NCBI GenBank assembly: GCA_026986005.1
Contig: JALSPK010000082.1
Span: forward strand, 1-41,916
Reading direction: 5' to 3'
Source of the DNA: Saprospiraceae bacterium
GTDB taxonomy: Bacteria; Bacteroidota; Bacteroidia; Chitinophagales; Saprospiraceae
Length of the DNA: 41,916 bases
Shown piece by piece: positions 34,070 through 41,916 of the stretch (the stretch's first letter is position 1; each line of letters opens with the position of its first letter). Under the pieces are notes generated by a model. It was given only the letters and a program-made list of their open reading frames with translations. It was not told the origin of the DNA and did no database searches. The position numbers were made by a program, and so were the translations under genes.

Positions 34070-37000
34070 CTATCTTATCAAAGTTACATTGCCTTGTTTG
34101 ATAATCGTCTCACACTCATTGATATCTACTTCCATGTAATAACCATAAGTTCCTGCCGGTGCTTCTTTGCCGTCAAAAACACCATCCCAACCAATATCAG
34201 GATTATTATTATCATAGACAAGATTTCCCCATCTATTGTATATTTTGAAGGTTGTAAATTTTATATTTCCTTCAAAATCATCATTAGTGACTACCGGTCC
34301 AAAAGTGTCATTTTCACCATCTCCGTTGGGAGTAAATACATTTGGAATAATGTAAAAAGCGTTAAATTCTTCAACACTAATCGTTTTAGTGATTTCGTCT
34401 TCACAATTGTTTGTAGTGTTTATGGCCTTTAAAGTAACCTCGTAAGTTCCCTTACCGGGATATTTAATAAAAATCGGGTTCTTAGCATCTTCGATTTCAC
34501 CTTCAGTTTGCCAAAGAAATTTATTTGCCCCTATTGACAGATTGTTAAGATATGCGTGACCTGTGCAAAAAACCGATGTGTCATATTTTTCAAAATTTGC
34601 TATTACTTTATTTACAAGTAGCGGTATATCGATACTAACCTCACAATTATCTGTACTTTTCAATATAATTTTAGCATCTGTTGTGTCAATTGCCCTATCA
34701 AATTTATGCTTTACCGGATTTTCGCCTATTATAGTAATACCATCACCAAAATCCCATTTATAACTATTGACATCTACCTGATCTATCAAAGTAAATTCAA
34801 TAGTGTCTCCTATACAGATGGAAAATTTATCTGAAATAACTTTTCCCTCCGGGCCTACTACAACAAAAGACTTAGTAATAGTATCGGAACATCCATAAAA
34901 TGAATTTGCAACTAAAGATACTTCGTGTTTGCCTTTTGGAAATTCAATCACTTGTGTTTTCTTTGTAGTATTTGATAATGTTACATCTTTAAAATTCCAT
35001 CTAATATATCCCGGACCATCTATCGTAGAAGTATCATTAAAAGTTAATATTTGGGGATAACACAATGGCGATATATTATCAGCATCTGAGTAAAAATCAG
35101 CAATTGGTGTATTTACCACGTTGATTAACGTAGAACTATCACCAGAACAGCCTGAGTTTTCTTCAGTAAAATGAAGAAATAAAGGATAGAGACCGGCTTT
35201 ATCCATTATTACGGAATTATCTTTTTGATAAAAAGTATCCACTCCTTCAAGATTCCAAATATAACTAAGCTTTGAGCCTTGTGATGTAAACTCTGATGCG
35301 GAAAAATGCAATTCATCACCTACACATAAATTATTTTGAGGGTCAACAAATATAGATGCATCAGGTCTGTAAATAATTAATTGTTGAAAAAATGAATCCA
35401 TGCATCCCAAAGCATCTGTTACTCGCAAGTCAACATTTGTGTAATCATAGATATATGACTTGTCATAAGAAAACACAGGTGCTCTTTCTGTAGATCCATT
35501 TTGCCATGACCAAGAGAGTGTAGTGTCGCTAGTAGAATTGTTTATGACCTGTACTTCTGTAGGGACACAGATAGTATCTTTGTCAAAAGATATATCAAGA
35601 TCTATTCCGTATGATTTGGTATGTTTAATGATAGTGTCCTTGCAGCCATTGACATCTTCTACCATAAGGACAACCGTATTGTCACCTCGGGGAAAGATTA
35701 TAGGGATAGAATCATGCCATGTTCTGATTGGTCTTGGGTTAGTTGGGATTAGCCAAGTGAAGCTTTGTGAACATCCGCGGTTTACATCTACGCTTTTACT
35801 AGCATCAAGAATAAACTGTTCACTGTCGCATATTTTATCAGGAGTTTCAAGTTTTGCCTTTATATTTGTAATTGCAAATTCTACGGAATCAAAGGTCGAT
35901 GTGCATCCTGACTCGGTATCAATCGCCTCCAGTTTTGCCGAATAAAGTCCTGTATCCTCAAAATTCACTTCAAAATCAGTTTTGTCTAAAACAACATCTC
36001 CATCAATCGTCCATATTAATTTATTAGCATTGATACTTTTATCTGTAAATTTTACGCTATTGGGCTTGGCGCAATCAATACTATAACCTAAGTCGGCTTT
36101 TGCACCATTTACTTTTATATTATAAGAAGCTGTGTCATATACATAACAGCCGTTGTATTCCGCAGTTACCACTACGGGGTATTCACCGGGCAATGCTGTA
36201 AATACATGGGTTGGATTCTTATCCTTCCAGCATTGGTTAAATCTTCCATTATCTGTATTTACATGAACTGCATCAATACGGGGATCATCATTTTTGAAAG
36301 TTATCTTAATAGAGTCTCCAAGACATATTTCTGTCTTATCGATTTCATAAATGGGAGCTATTGGCTCACCCACGCGTATCCATTCACCGGCAGAGGTGTC
36401 AAGACATCCCGACTCTGTCTCTATAAATAGTTTCACATAATAATCTCCCGGTTCTTCAAATGTGTATTCATGGTCTTCATCAGAGTACAAAATGGTTGAG
36501 TCACCGGTGCTATATGTGTACTTCCTCCAAACGATCGGGTCAATTGATTCGCAAGAATCAGAAAATGTAACTGTTAGCGGTGCACATCCCTGAGCAACAT
36601 CAGGGGCAAAATGAGCGTTGGGTTCCGACATTACATAGTATTTGACTCCGGTTGAATAGCATGAATTTCTTGTTTTTACCGTTAATAGCATTTTTAATTT
36701 CTTTCTTAAATGCCAAAAAAGAGAATCTCCTTCAGGAGCATCATAAGTAATTGTACCGTACGGTTTATCCGTATTTACAAAAATATTCTCGCCTTTAATA
36801 AGGAGGTGGTAATTTACAAAGGAAGAATCTTTTGCTAAAAAATCAATAACGGCAGGATCATGGCAACTAATGTATGGATCCAATTCAAATTCAGGATCGG
36901 GTTTTTCAACAAATACAGTAATGGTCGTATCAGAATAACATTGATAGTTGCTATTATAAATACGGAAAGAAATCTTATTTATTCCTTCCTTCTTAAAGTT

Positions 37001-38017
37001 TACAAACACTTTTGTACTATCACATAAAGAATCGACAATAACATTAGGTAGTTCCACAGTACCAATAATTGTATCAATATTGGTTCTGTTTTCAAAAGTT
37101 GTAGGAAAATTCAAATCATAGCGTGGATAGATGGGGTTTTCAAGAAAATCAGCATAAAAACAGGCGGTATCCGGAAAATTCAAATCAAAAACAGGCTTTC
37201 CGATATGTATTGACTTCTGTTTTTGAAACACACAACCCTCCGGGGTATAAATAGTGAGAGTTATGATATAATCTCCGGCAGTATAAAATACCGTATCCGG
37301 ATTATATTCTGTTGATGTTTCTCCATTACCAAAATCCCAGTGGTAGGTATCTCCGTCTTCTTTTGGAGTTATATTATTGAATTTAATCTTACCAGTATAA
37401 TCACAGATAAAATCCCTACTTGGGATAAAATTTATGTTTAATTGATTGGTCTTGACATATTTTTCAATATTATAAGTTACATCACATTGAACAATATCAG
37501 TAATTATCTCCAATGAGACTTTGAACTCTCCCTCTACTGTGTATATGTGAATAGGATTCTTGGCGGTTGATTCTTCTCCATCTCCAAATGCCCATTTATA
37601 ACCCAATATTTTTATCTCGGAATCCAAACTGACATCAGAGGTAAAGCTAACTGTCAATGGCGTGCATCCGGATGTAGTATCAGCTGTAAAATTCACTATC
37701 GGATCTTCATATACCTTAATGTTTATCTCTCCAATCTTCTTTCCACCCTGACCCTCGTAAAGCTTAACTTTATAATTTCCGGGATGAGTAAAAATATGCT
37801 TCGGATTCTGAAGTGTAGATGTAGCATTTCCTTCAATAAACTCCCAATAATAAGCAGACATGCTCGCTGAAGTAAATTTAACTTCAAGAGGGCTACATCC
37901 TTTGGTTACGGAAGCTGTTTGTGCAAAAATTGATGAGTTTATTAAAAAAAACAATCCTACCAATAATACGTAGATTCTATGCTTTCTTGTTATTGCGGAA
38001 TATTCTTTGTAGTCCAT
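34070..38017 (-). CDS. Giant PKD-repeat surface protein with type B (CHU_C) T9SS sorting domain
   Basis: 1315 residues. The signal peptide comes after a charged N-terminal extension (hydrophobic core about 16-32). The body is built of Ig-like/PKD modules: GCSPLEVKFT, GCTPLTVSFT and GCAPLTVTF mark module starts, and WAFGDGEES, WDFGNGETS and WDFGDGIT are PKD cores. Many paired cysteines suggest disulfides outside the cell. The last 98 residues (IPNVFTPNGDGENDTF, YNRWGNLVYD, GWDGVFDGKEAPAGTY) form the gliding-motility-associated CHU_C domain, the type B signal for type IX secretion. It is the last gene of the PorP/SprF operon, one base after the M43-like gene. Likely a secreted adhesin or matrix protein. 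Confidence 0.93.
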   Translation of the reverse strand: MDYKEYSAITRKHRIYVLLVGLFFLINSSIFAQTASVTKGCSPLEVKFTSASMSAYYWEFIEGNATSTLQNPKHIFTHPGNYKVKLYEGQGGKKIGEINIKVYEDPIVNFTADTTSGCTPLTVSFTSDVSLDSEIKILGYKWAFGDGEESTAKNPIHIYTVEGEFKVSLEIITDIVQCDVTYNIEKYVKTNQLNINFIPSRDFICDYTGKIKFNNITPKEDGDTYHWDFGNGETSTEYNPDTVFYTAGDYIITLTIYTPEGCVFQKQKSIHIGKPVFDLNFPDTACFYADFLENPIYPRYDLNFPTTFENRTNIDTIIGTVELPNVIVDSLCDSTKVFVNFKKEGINKISFRIYNSNYQCYSDTTITVFVEKPDPEFELDPYISCHDPAVIDFLAKDSSFVNYHLLIKGENIFVNTDKPYGTITYDAPEGDSLFWHLRKKLKMLLTVKTRNSCYSTGVKYYVMSEPNAHFAPDVAQGCAPLTVTFSDSCESIDPIVWRKYTYSTGDSTILYSDEDHEYTFEEPGDYYVKLFIETESGCLDTSAGEWIRVGEPIAPIYEIDKTEICLGDSIKITFKNDDPRIDAVHVNTDNGRFNQCWKDKNPTHVFTALPGEYPVVVTAEYNGCYVYDTASYNIKVNGAKADLGYSIDCAKPNSVKFTDKSINANKLIWTIDGDVVLDKTDFEVNFEDTGLYSAKLEAIDTESGCTSTFDSVEFAITNIKAKLETPDKICDSEQFILDASKSVDVNRGCSQSFTWLIPTNPRPIRTWHDSIPIIFPRGDNTVVLMVEDVNGCKDTIIKHTKSYGIDLDISFDKDTICVPTEVQVINNSTSDTTLSWSWQNGSTERAPVFSYDKSYIYDYTNVDLRVTDALGCMDSFFQQLIIYRPDASIFVDPQNNLCVGDELHFSASEFTSQGSKLSYIWNLEGVDTFYQKDNSVIMDKAGLYPLFLHFTEENSGCSGDSSTLINVVNTPIADFYSDADNISPLCYPQILTFNDTSTIDGPGYIRWNFKDVTLSNTTKKTQVIEFPKGKHEVSLVANSFYGCSDTITKSFVVVGPEGKVISDKFSICIGDTIEFTLIDQVDVNSYKWDFGDGITIIGENPVKHKFDRAIDTTDAKIILKSTDNCEVSIDIPLLVNKVIANFEKYDTSVFCTGHAYLNNLSIGANKFLWQTEGEIEDAKNPIFIKYPGKGTYEVTLKAINTTNNCEDEITKTISVEEFNAFYIIPNVFTPNGDGENDTFGPVVTNDDFEGNIKFTTFKIYNRWGNLVYDNNNPDIGWDGVFDGKEAPAGTYGYYMEVDINECETIIKQGNVTLIR

Positions 38018-38018
38018 A

Positions 38019-38780
38019 TTACCAATGTTTTTGTGCTGCCTTGAAATAATTTTCAGCCATTTTTAGATATTGTTCGTTTGAAAATTTACAATGGCAATAA
38101 AAAAATCCGGACATTACATTAGTTACATCAGGAGTGTAATACTCTCCATTTGCATCAGTTTTCAAACTTTTAAATGTGCAGTCTCCTGTAATATAAGGGT
38201 TTATTTGGGTTCCGAAAACATAAGGATCTGCCGGTGTGTCACATATCTTATCACCCGCAGTTTTACAATTTGACCCATCTACCAATTCTTCTCCACTTCC
38301 CTTGTGTGTATGTTGCAGACCAAAAAAATGTCCCAAAACTTGTGGCAATGCATTCAGCTGTGATATAAATAGATTACCATTTCTCATTGAATCTATTGAC
38401 CCCATACAAATTTCTTTTATATAAGGGTTAAAAAAAGTTGTATGAATGACGTATACATTTATTCTGTTGTGCTGAACGTACAAATTGGATAGTTCTTTCA
38501 TTTCATGGTATCCTAAAATATCATAATTATAATTGAAAACCGTATCCATTTCGCACATCTTGAAAGAAATACAAATAGGCGCAAATATTTCATTTGCTCT
38601 TTCAATTGCTTCTCTCATTTTATCTTCAGTTACTGTTTTGTATTTGGTGTTGTTTACCGCGTGAACAAATAAATTGAATTGCTTGTCTACGCAAGGCAAA
38701 TCCCGATTAAAATGAAAGTTTGATTGACCAAACAATATTGTAGTAGTAAAAATTAATAATATTATAAATTTATTCTTCAT
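38019..38780 (-). CDS. M43 (pappalysin)-like protein lacking the catalytic HE pair: probable pseudoprotease
   Basis: 253 residues with a signal peptide (1-19). The segment GEELVDGSNC (164-173), KICDTPADP (179-187) and the Met-turn NVMSGFFY (221-228) are those of M43 cytophagalysin/pappalysin proteases. The zinc motif HExxHxxGxxH should begin at residue 147, but Q147 and V148 stand in place of the first histidine and the catalytic glutamate. H151, G154 and H157 remain. The codons are CAA and GTT at 38337-38342, and the frame is intact. The protein is therefore probably inactive as a protease and kept as a binding or structural part. It sits 9 bp after the PorP/SprF gene and one base before the PKD/CHU_C gene. 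Confidence 0.82.
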   Translation of the reverse strand: MKNKFIILLIFTTTILFGQSNFHFNRDLPCVDKQFNLFVHAVNNTKYKTVTEDKMREAIERANEIFAPICISFKMCEMDTVFNYNYDILGYHEMKELSNLYVQHNRINVYVIHTTFFNPYIKEICMGSIDSMRNGNLFISQLNALPQVLGHFFGLQHTHKGSGEELVDGSNCKTAGDKICDTPADPYVFGTQINPYITGDCTFKSLKTDANGEYYTPDVTNVMSGFFYCHCKFSNEQYLKMAENYFKAAQKHW

Positions 38781-38789
38781 ATCTATTTA

Positions 38790-39806
38790 TTATAGTTCCG
38801 GACAAATTAAAACAGGAGGTACGGTTCTTTTCTTATGAATCTCAATAATTTTGAATAGCCCAAATTCAATTCCGCCTTTATGATTGTTGTATTGAGCCGC
38901 GCTTGATGTTGTTATATCATAAGCCATACCAATATCAAATTTTTTATATCTCAATCCCATCAATACTTGCATTGCATCATTTAGTCTGTACCCCAAGCCA
39001 AAATAGATCATATCATCTTTTCTTTTATTTTTACTAAGTTTGAAGAATGATTTAAACTGTGGCATTATATTCAATGCATTTTTACTAAATGATGCTATTA
39101 TTTGGGGTTCTACCATAAATCTTTTGGTAATACCAAGATGCAATCTTGTATGTAGTGTTATTCTTCTATCCAAATAATTATTGTAACTTATACCTTTGTA
39201 CTCGGGTTTAGTAACATGATAAGCGGCCACCCCGATAATAAATCTTGAAGCTTTTGATAGTTTTGATTCAAAAGAAATACCAATATTTATATCTTTAAAA
39301 CTTGCTTTATATGCACTAAGAGCGACTCTGTCTGTCAACGTTACTCCGGGATCTACATGATCTGAACCTAACACGATTCTATCTCCATCTATTCTTTTCT
39401 GTAATAAACCGTATTGAACACCTACACTTAGCACATTCTTATGTTTGTTATCAAAAGACAAATGATAACCACCATTTAAAATGACGCCTTGAGTAACTAA
39501 TAGTGCTGAACCTGCTTTGTCATTGTAAGCCTGAATACCAATCCCTATCCAATCATTTTTTCTAATAGAAATAGAAATCGGAGCATCAACAAATACGTTA
39601 AATGTCTTATACCCTTCTCCCATCAACTGCCTGCCTTGATCTCTGTAAGTACCTCCTAGCCGTAAAGTACCATAGAAACTTCCTGTAAGCGCAGGATTCA
39701 TGTAGAGCGGAGAATATCTCATATTGGTTTGATTCAAATCTTGCCCTAAAATTACACAAGCAAAACTTAAAAAAACAAGAGATAAAAATATTTTCTTTAT
39801 ACGCAT
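38790..39806 (-). CDS. PorP/SprF-family type IX secretion outer membrane protein
   Basis: 338 residues. A signal peptide (1-21) precedes QTNMRYSPLYMNPALTGSFY, the family's N-terminal signature, followed by regular beta-strand pairs of an outer membrane barrel (GIGIQAYNDKAG, LSFDNKHKNVLSVGVQYGLL, GLGYRLNDAMQVLMGLRYKK). SprF in Flavobacterium is needed to export the adhesin SprB, and PorP/SprF paralogues are commonly encoded next to type B T9SS cargo. Here the gene leads an operon ending in such a cargo, so a dedicated secretion or anchoring partner is the likely role. The promoter at 39903-39933 fits the consensus well. Confidence 0.92.
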   Translation of the reverse strand: MRIKKIFLSLVFLSFACVILGQDLNQTNMRYSPLYMNPALTGSFYGTLRLGGTYRDQGRQLMGEGYKTFNVFVDAPISISIRKNDWIGIGIQAYNDKAGSALLVTQGVILNGGYHLSFDNKHKNVLSVGVQYGLLQKRIDGDRIVLGSDHVDPGVTLTDRVALSAYKASFKDINIGISFESKLSKASRFIIGVAAYHVTKPEYKGISYNNYLDRRITLHTRLHLGITKRFMVEPQIIASFSKNALNIMPQFKSFFKLSKNKRKDDMIYFGLGYRLNDAMQVLMGLRYKKFDIGMAYDITTSSAAQYNNHKGGIEFGLFKIIEIHKKRTVPPVLICPEL

Positions 39807-39902
39807 TTAAATTGTGTTTTTCAGTTTAATCGGTAGACTATCCATCTGTAAACATATCTACCCTTTACCTATAAGATAACATTTTGTATGTCTAACGCTG
39901 CT

Positions 39903-39933
39903 CAAAGCTATAAAAAAAACTCAAAATGTCAAA
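39903..39933 (-). promoter_or_regulatory. Promoter of the PorP/SprF operon
   Basis: On the minus strand TTTG (39930-39933), an exact 19-bp spacer, and TAGCTTTG (39903-39910) match the Bacteroidota promoter TTTG-N19-TAnnTTTG. It lies 97 bp upstream of the PorP/SprF start and between two minus-strand genes. It is the best promoter match I found. Confidence 0.7.
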
Positions 39934-39939
39934 TAAAAT

Positions 39940-40758
39940 CTAATCTAAAAATATATCAGGTAATATTTTATTTTCTTTATTAAAGCTATAATCAGAAAAA
40001 TCTTTAATTCCTGCTTCCTTCAACACTTCTTCGTCAATAAAAAAATTACCTGTTGTCGTCTTACTATTCTTTTTAAAGATCTCAAAAGCTGCATCTGCAA
40101 CTATTTGTGGTCTTCTAGACAATTTCATCCCCTCATCTCCCATCAAATATTTGATTGCTGCTGTACCTATTATTGTCTTTGGCCATAACGAATTAACTCC
40201 AATGCCATATTCTTTCAATTCGACGGAAAGTCCTAGAGTAGTCATACTCATCCCGTATTTACTTATGGTGTATGCAAGATGATTGCCAAACCATTTAGGA
40301 TTCAAGTTAATCGGTGGTGATAAAGTTAAAATATGAGGGTTTGTTGATCCTTTAAGATGGGAAATAGCGTATTTTGATACCATAAAAGTTCCTCTAGCGT
40401 TTACTTGTTGCATCAAATCATACCTTTTCATGGGTAATGCCTGAGTATCCATCAATAGTATTGCACTAGCATTATTCACTAAAATATCTATTCCTCCAAA
40501 TTTGTCAACAGCATCATCAAAACACTTCTTGACAGATATCTCATCCCTTACATCAATCTTTAATGGAAGAGCTCTTCCTCCGGATTTTACGACTTCTTCA
40601 GCAACTGTAAATATTGTTCCGGGCAATTTGGGATGTGGAACATTACTCTTACCGGTCACTACAATATTAGCTCCTGAAGAAGCCATTTTCAATGCAATTT
40701 CCCTACCAATCCCTCGAGTTGCACCGGTTATGAATACAGTTTTATTTTTAAATTCCAT
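39940..40758 (-). CDS. Short-chain dehydrogenase/reductase, HSDL2-like
   Basis: 272 residues with a full classical SDR core: TGATRGIG at 11-18 (NAD(P) binding), NNAS at 95-98, a serine at 147 in LSPP, and Y163/K167 in YTISKYG (catalytic pair). The extended N-terminal loop GKSNVPHPKLPGTIF and the TLSPPINLNPKWF segment recall hydroxysteroid dehydrogenase-like protein 2 (HSDL2) and its bacterial relatives, thought to act on lipid or CoA-linked hydroxyacyl substrates. It lacks the C-terminal SCP2 sterol-carrier domain of animal HSDL2. It stands alone on the minus strand. The substrate is not readable from the sequence. Confidence 0.88.
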   Translation of the reverse strand: MEFKNKTVFITGATRGIGREIALKMASSGANIVVTGKSNVPHPKLPGTIFTVAEEVVKSGGRALPLKIDVRDEISVKKCFDDAVDKFGGIDILVNNASAILLMDTQALPMKRYDLMQQVNARGTFMVSKYAISHLKGSTNPHILTLSPPINLNPKWFGNHLAYTISKYGMSMTTLGLSVELKEYGIGVNSLWPKTIIGTAAIKYLMGDEGMKLSRRPQIVADAAFEIFKKNSKTTTGNFFIDEEVLKEAGIKDFSDYSFNKENKILPDIFLD

Positions 40759-41155
40759 GTTTATATTTTAAGGTTATAATATTTAGATAACGACAAGTCA
40801 ATCAATATCGCTGCTAAAATTACAATAGATTTAGCTTATAACCAAAAGAAAAGGTGGAAAACATAAAATTTTTCTCACACTCATCCCAAGCTTTTCCCTT
40901 AGGGGGTAAGTTGACTTGTATTTCCAAATCGAAACTTGCCTTCTCATTTAAACCGGTATAACTCCCTTTCATAACTACCAAGTTGCGGTTTATGTCACAA
41001 TTTTTTTAATGGCTTATATAATAGAATACTTATTTCCTGTTGCTCAAGGATATGCAAAAACCGCTATATTTGTTTTGTTAATTTGAACTAAAAGTATTTT
41101 TATTTTGTTATAATCTAGATAAAATATTGTATTTCATTAAATAAAACGAATAATT
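40759..41155. other. Intergenic region between SDR and LEA-like genes
   Basis: 397 bp. Apart from a promoter-like pair near its right end (41040-41072) I see no gene, repeat or RNA that I can support. Confidence 0.6.
41040..41072 (+). promoter_or_regulatory. Candidate promoter of the LEA-like gene
   Basis: TTG at 41040-41042 and TATATTTG at 41065-41072 (TAnnTTTG) with a 22-bp spacer, slightly longer than ideal. The leader would be about 75 nt. Confidence 0.45.
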
Positions 41156-41854
41156 ATGGGATGGTTAAAAAAAATATTTTTTGGTGCTAAATCAGTAGCA
41201 AAATCAGCAACAGATCAAGTTGCAGATATCGGTGATGTTATTGTGGATAAAGCGAAGGACGCTTATGATGATGTAGCTGATGTGGCTGGAGATGTAATAG
41301 AAAAAGGAAAAGATTTGACAGAAGATGTGTTTGATAAAGCAAAAGATTTCAGTTCAGATGCTGTTGATAAAGCAAAAGATGTATTGGAAGACGTAACAGA
41401 AGTTGCAAGTAGTGCTGTCGATAAAGGCATGGATATGACCAAAGGATTGGTTGATAAAGCAGAAGAGGTTGGTGGAACTGTATTTGATAAAGCTAAAGAT
41501 GCATTTGAAGACGCCACGGATATAGCTAAAGATGTTATGGAAAAAGGTAAAGAAGTTGTAAATGATGTTGTAGAAAAGGGTACGGGATTGAAGGATGAAT
41601 TAGTAGATGAATCTAAAGATGGTCTGGATAATATTTTGGATAAAGCAAAAGATGCAGTAGAGAAAGGAAAAGATTTGGCAGGAGATGCTGTTGATAAAGT
41701 GAGTGATGTGAAAGATGTGGTTGTTGAAAAAGTTAAAGAAAGTGCAGAGAAGGCAAAAGATGTCGCAGGGGAAATGATTGAAGGAGGTGATAATTTAGCT
41801 ACAAAAACGATGAATGAAGCAAAAAATATTGTAGATAATAAGGATGATGTTTAG
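41156..41854 (+). CDS. Repetitive LEA-like / apolipophorin-like amphipathic helical protein
   Basis: 232 residues, no cysteine, and almost entirely K, D, E, A, V and G. After a short hydrophobic, basic start (MGWLKKIFFGAKSVAKSA) it consists of degenerate 11- and 22-residue repeats of the type VxDKAKDxxxD: VDKAKDAYDD, FDKAKDFSSD, VDKAKDVLED, FDKAKDAFED and LDKAKDAVEK, alternating with EKGKD words. This periodicity is that of group 3 late-embryogenesis-abundant proteins and related stress proteins, which are disordered in water and form amphipathic helices on drying or on membranes. The N-terminus might touch the membrane. It is monocistronic with its own promoter-like element and a strong terminator. 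A desiccation, freezing or membrane-stress role is inferred from composition only. Confidence 0.7.
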   Translation: MGWLKKIFFGAKSVAKSATDQVADIGDVIVDKAKDAYDDVADVAGDVIEKGKDLTEDVFDKAKDFSSDAVDKAKDVLEDVTEVASSAVDKGMDMTKGLVDKAEEVGGTVFDKAKDAFEDATDIAKDVMEKGKEVVNDVVEKGTGLKDELVDESKDGLDNILDKAKDAVEKGKDLAGDAVDKVSDVKDVVVEKVKESAEKAKDVAGEMIEGGDNLATKTMNEAKNIVDNKDDV

Positions 41855-41878
41855 ATAATAAATTAATTAAGATTTTGT

Positions 41879-41908
41879 AAGGGTATCTAATTTATTTTGG
41901 ATACCCTT
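41879..41908 (+). terminator. Intrinsic terminator of the LEA-like gene
   Basis: AAGGGTATC and GATACCCTT form a perfect 9-bp stem with a 12-nt loop, followed by ATTTTT. It lies 24 bp after the stop codon. Confidence 0.9.
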
Positions 41909-41916
41909 ATTTTTAA

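Noticed and set aside
35523-35945. Plus-strand open frame of 140 codons inside the PKD protein gene
   Set aside because: Antisense shadow of a clear coding region with no family features.

Overview
The window looks like chromosomal DNA of an AT-rich member of the Bacteroidota, probably from the Saprospiria or a related environmental lineage. The evidence is a SusC/SusD pair, a PorP/SprF-type protein next to a giant PKD-repeat protein with a type B (CHU_C) type IX secretion tail, a RemB/Wzi-like outer membrane protein, a Bacteroidota-type GGGP synthase, and promoters of the TTTG/TAnnTTTG type. The lineage is an inference. I see no rRNA, tRNA, CRISPR array or intact insertion sequence.

Layout, left to right. 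(1) 1-3724: an M1-family metallopeptidase on the minus strand, bracketed by two near-identical 34-bp repeats, then the C-terminal remnant of an Rpn-type nuclease, then about 1 kb of repeat-filled non-coding DNA. (2) 3725-12025, plus strand: an AmgK-like sugar kinase fused to a RapZ C-terminal domain, overlapping a GtrB/DPM1-like glycosyltransferase; a GT-C membrane glycosyltransferase; a BatE-like TPR/SH3 membrane protein; purD; GGGP synthase; rsgA. (3) 12154-17192, minus strand: a surface-polysaccharide block (sugar aminotransferase, Wzz-like co-polymerase, RemB/Wzi-like protein) headed by a ferredoxin-NADP reductase. (4) 17193-18418: a second non-coding repeat island with tandem units of about 290 bp, rich in hairpins. 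(5) 18419-23571, minus strand: a three-gene restriction-modification module consisting of a 58-residue XRE regulator, a divergent 'subunit M' and a 1315-residue GIY-YIG-like/helicase/methyltransferase polypeptide. (6) 23906-29546, plus strand: oligopeptidase B, a COG2509-type FAD protein, and ParE. (7) 29604-33923, minus strand: SusD and SusC. (8) 34070-39806, minus strand: a PorP/SprF, M43-like pseudoprotease and PKD/CHU_C surface protein operon with a good promoter. (9) 39940-41916: an SDR enzyme and a repetitive LEA-like protein with a strong terminator.

Working together: the GT2 and GT-C enzymes fit a polyprenyl-phosphate-sugar pathway. The PorP/SprF operon fits secretion and anchoring of one large adhesin by the type IX system. 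The XRE/M/RM genes form a self-contained defence cassette next to a repeat island. The points most worth a second look are the GIY-YIG-like single-chain restriction enzyme with its odd partner, the M43-like protein that has lost its HE catalytic pair, the kinase-RapZ fusion, and the dispersed repeat families shared between the two non-coding islands, especially the hairpin with a compensatory base change.
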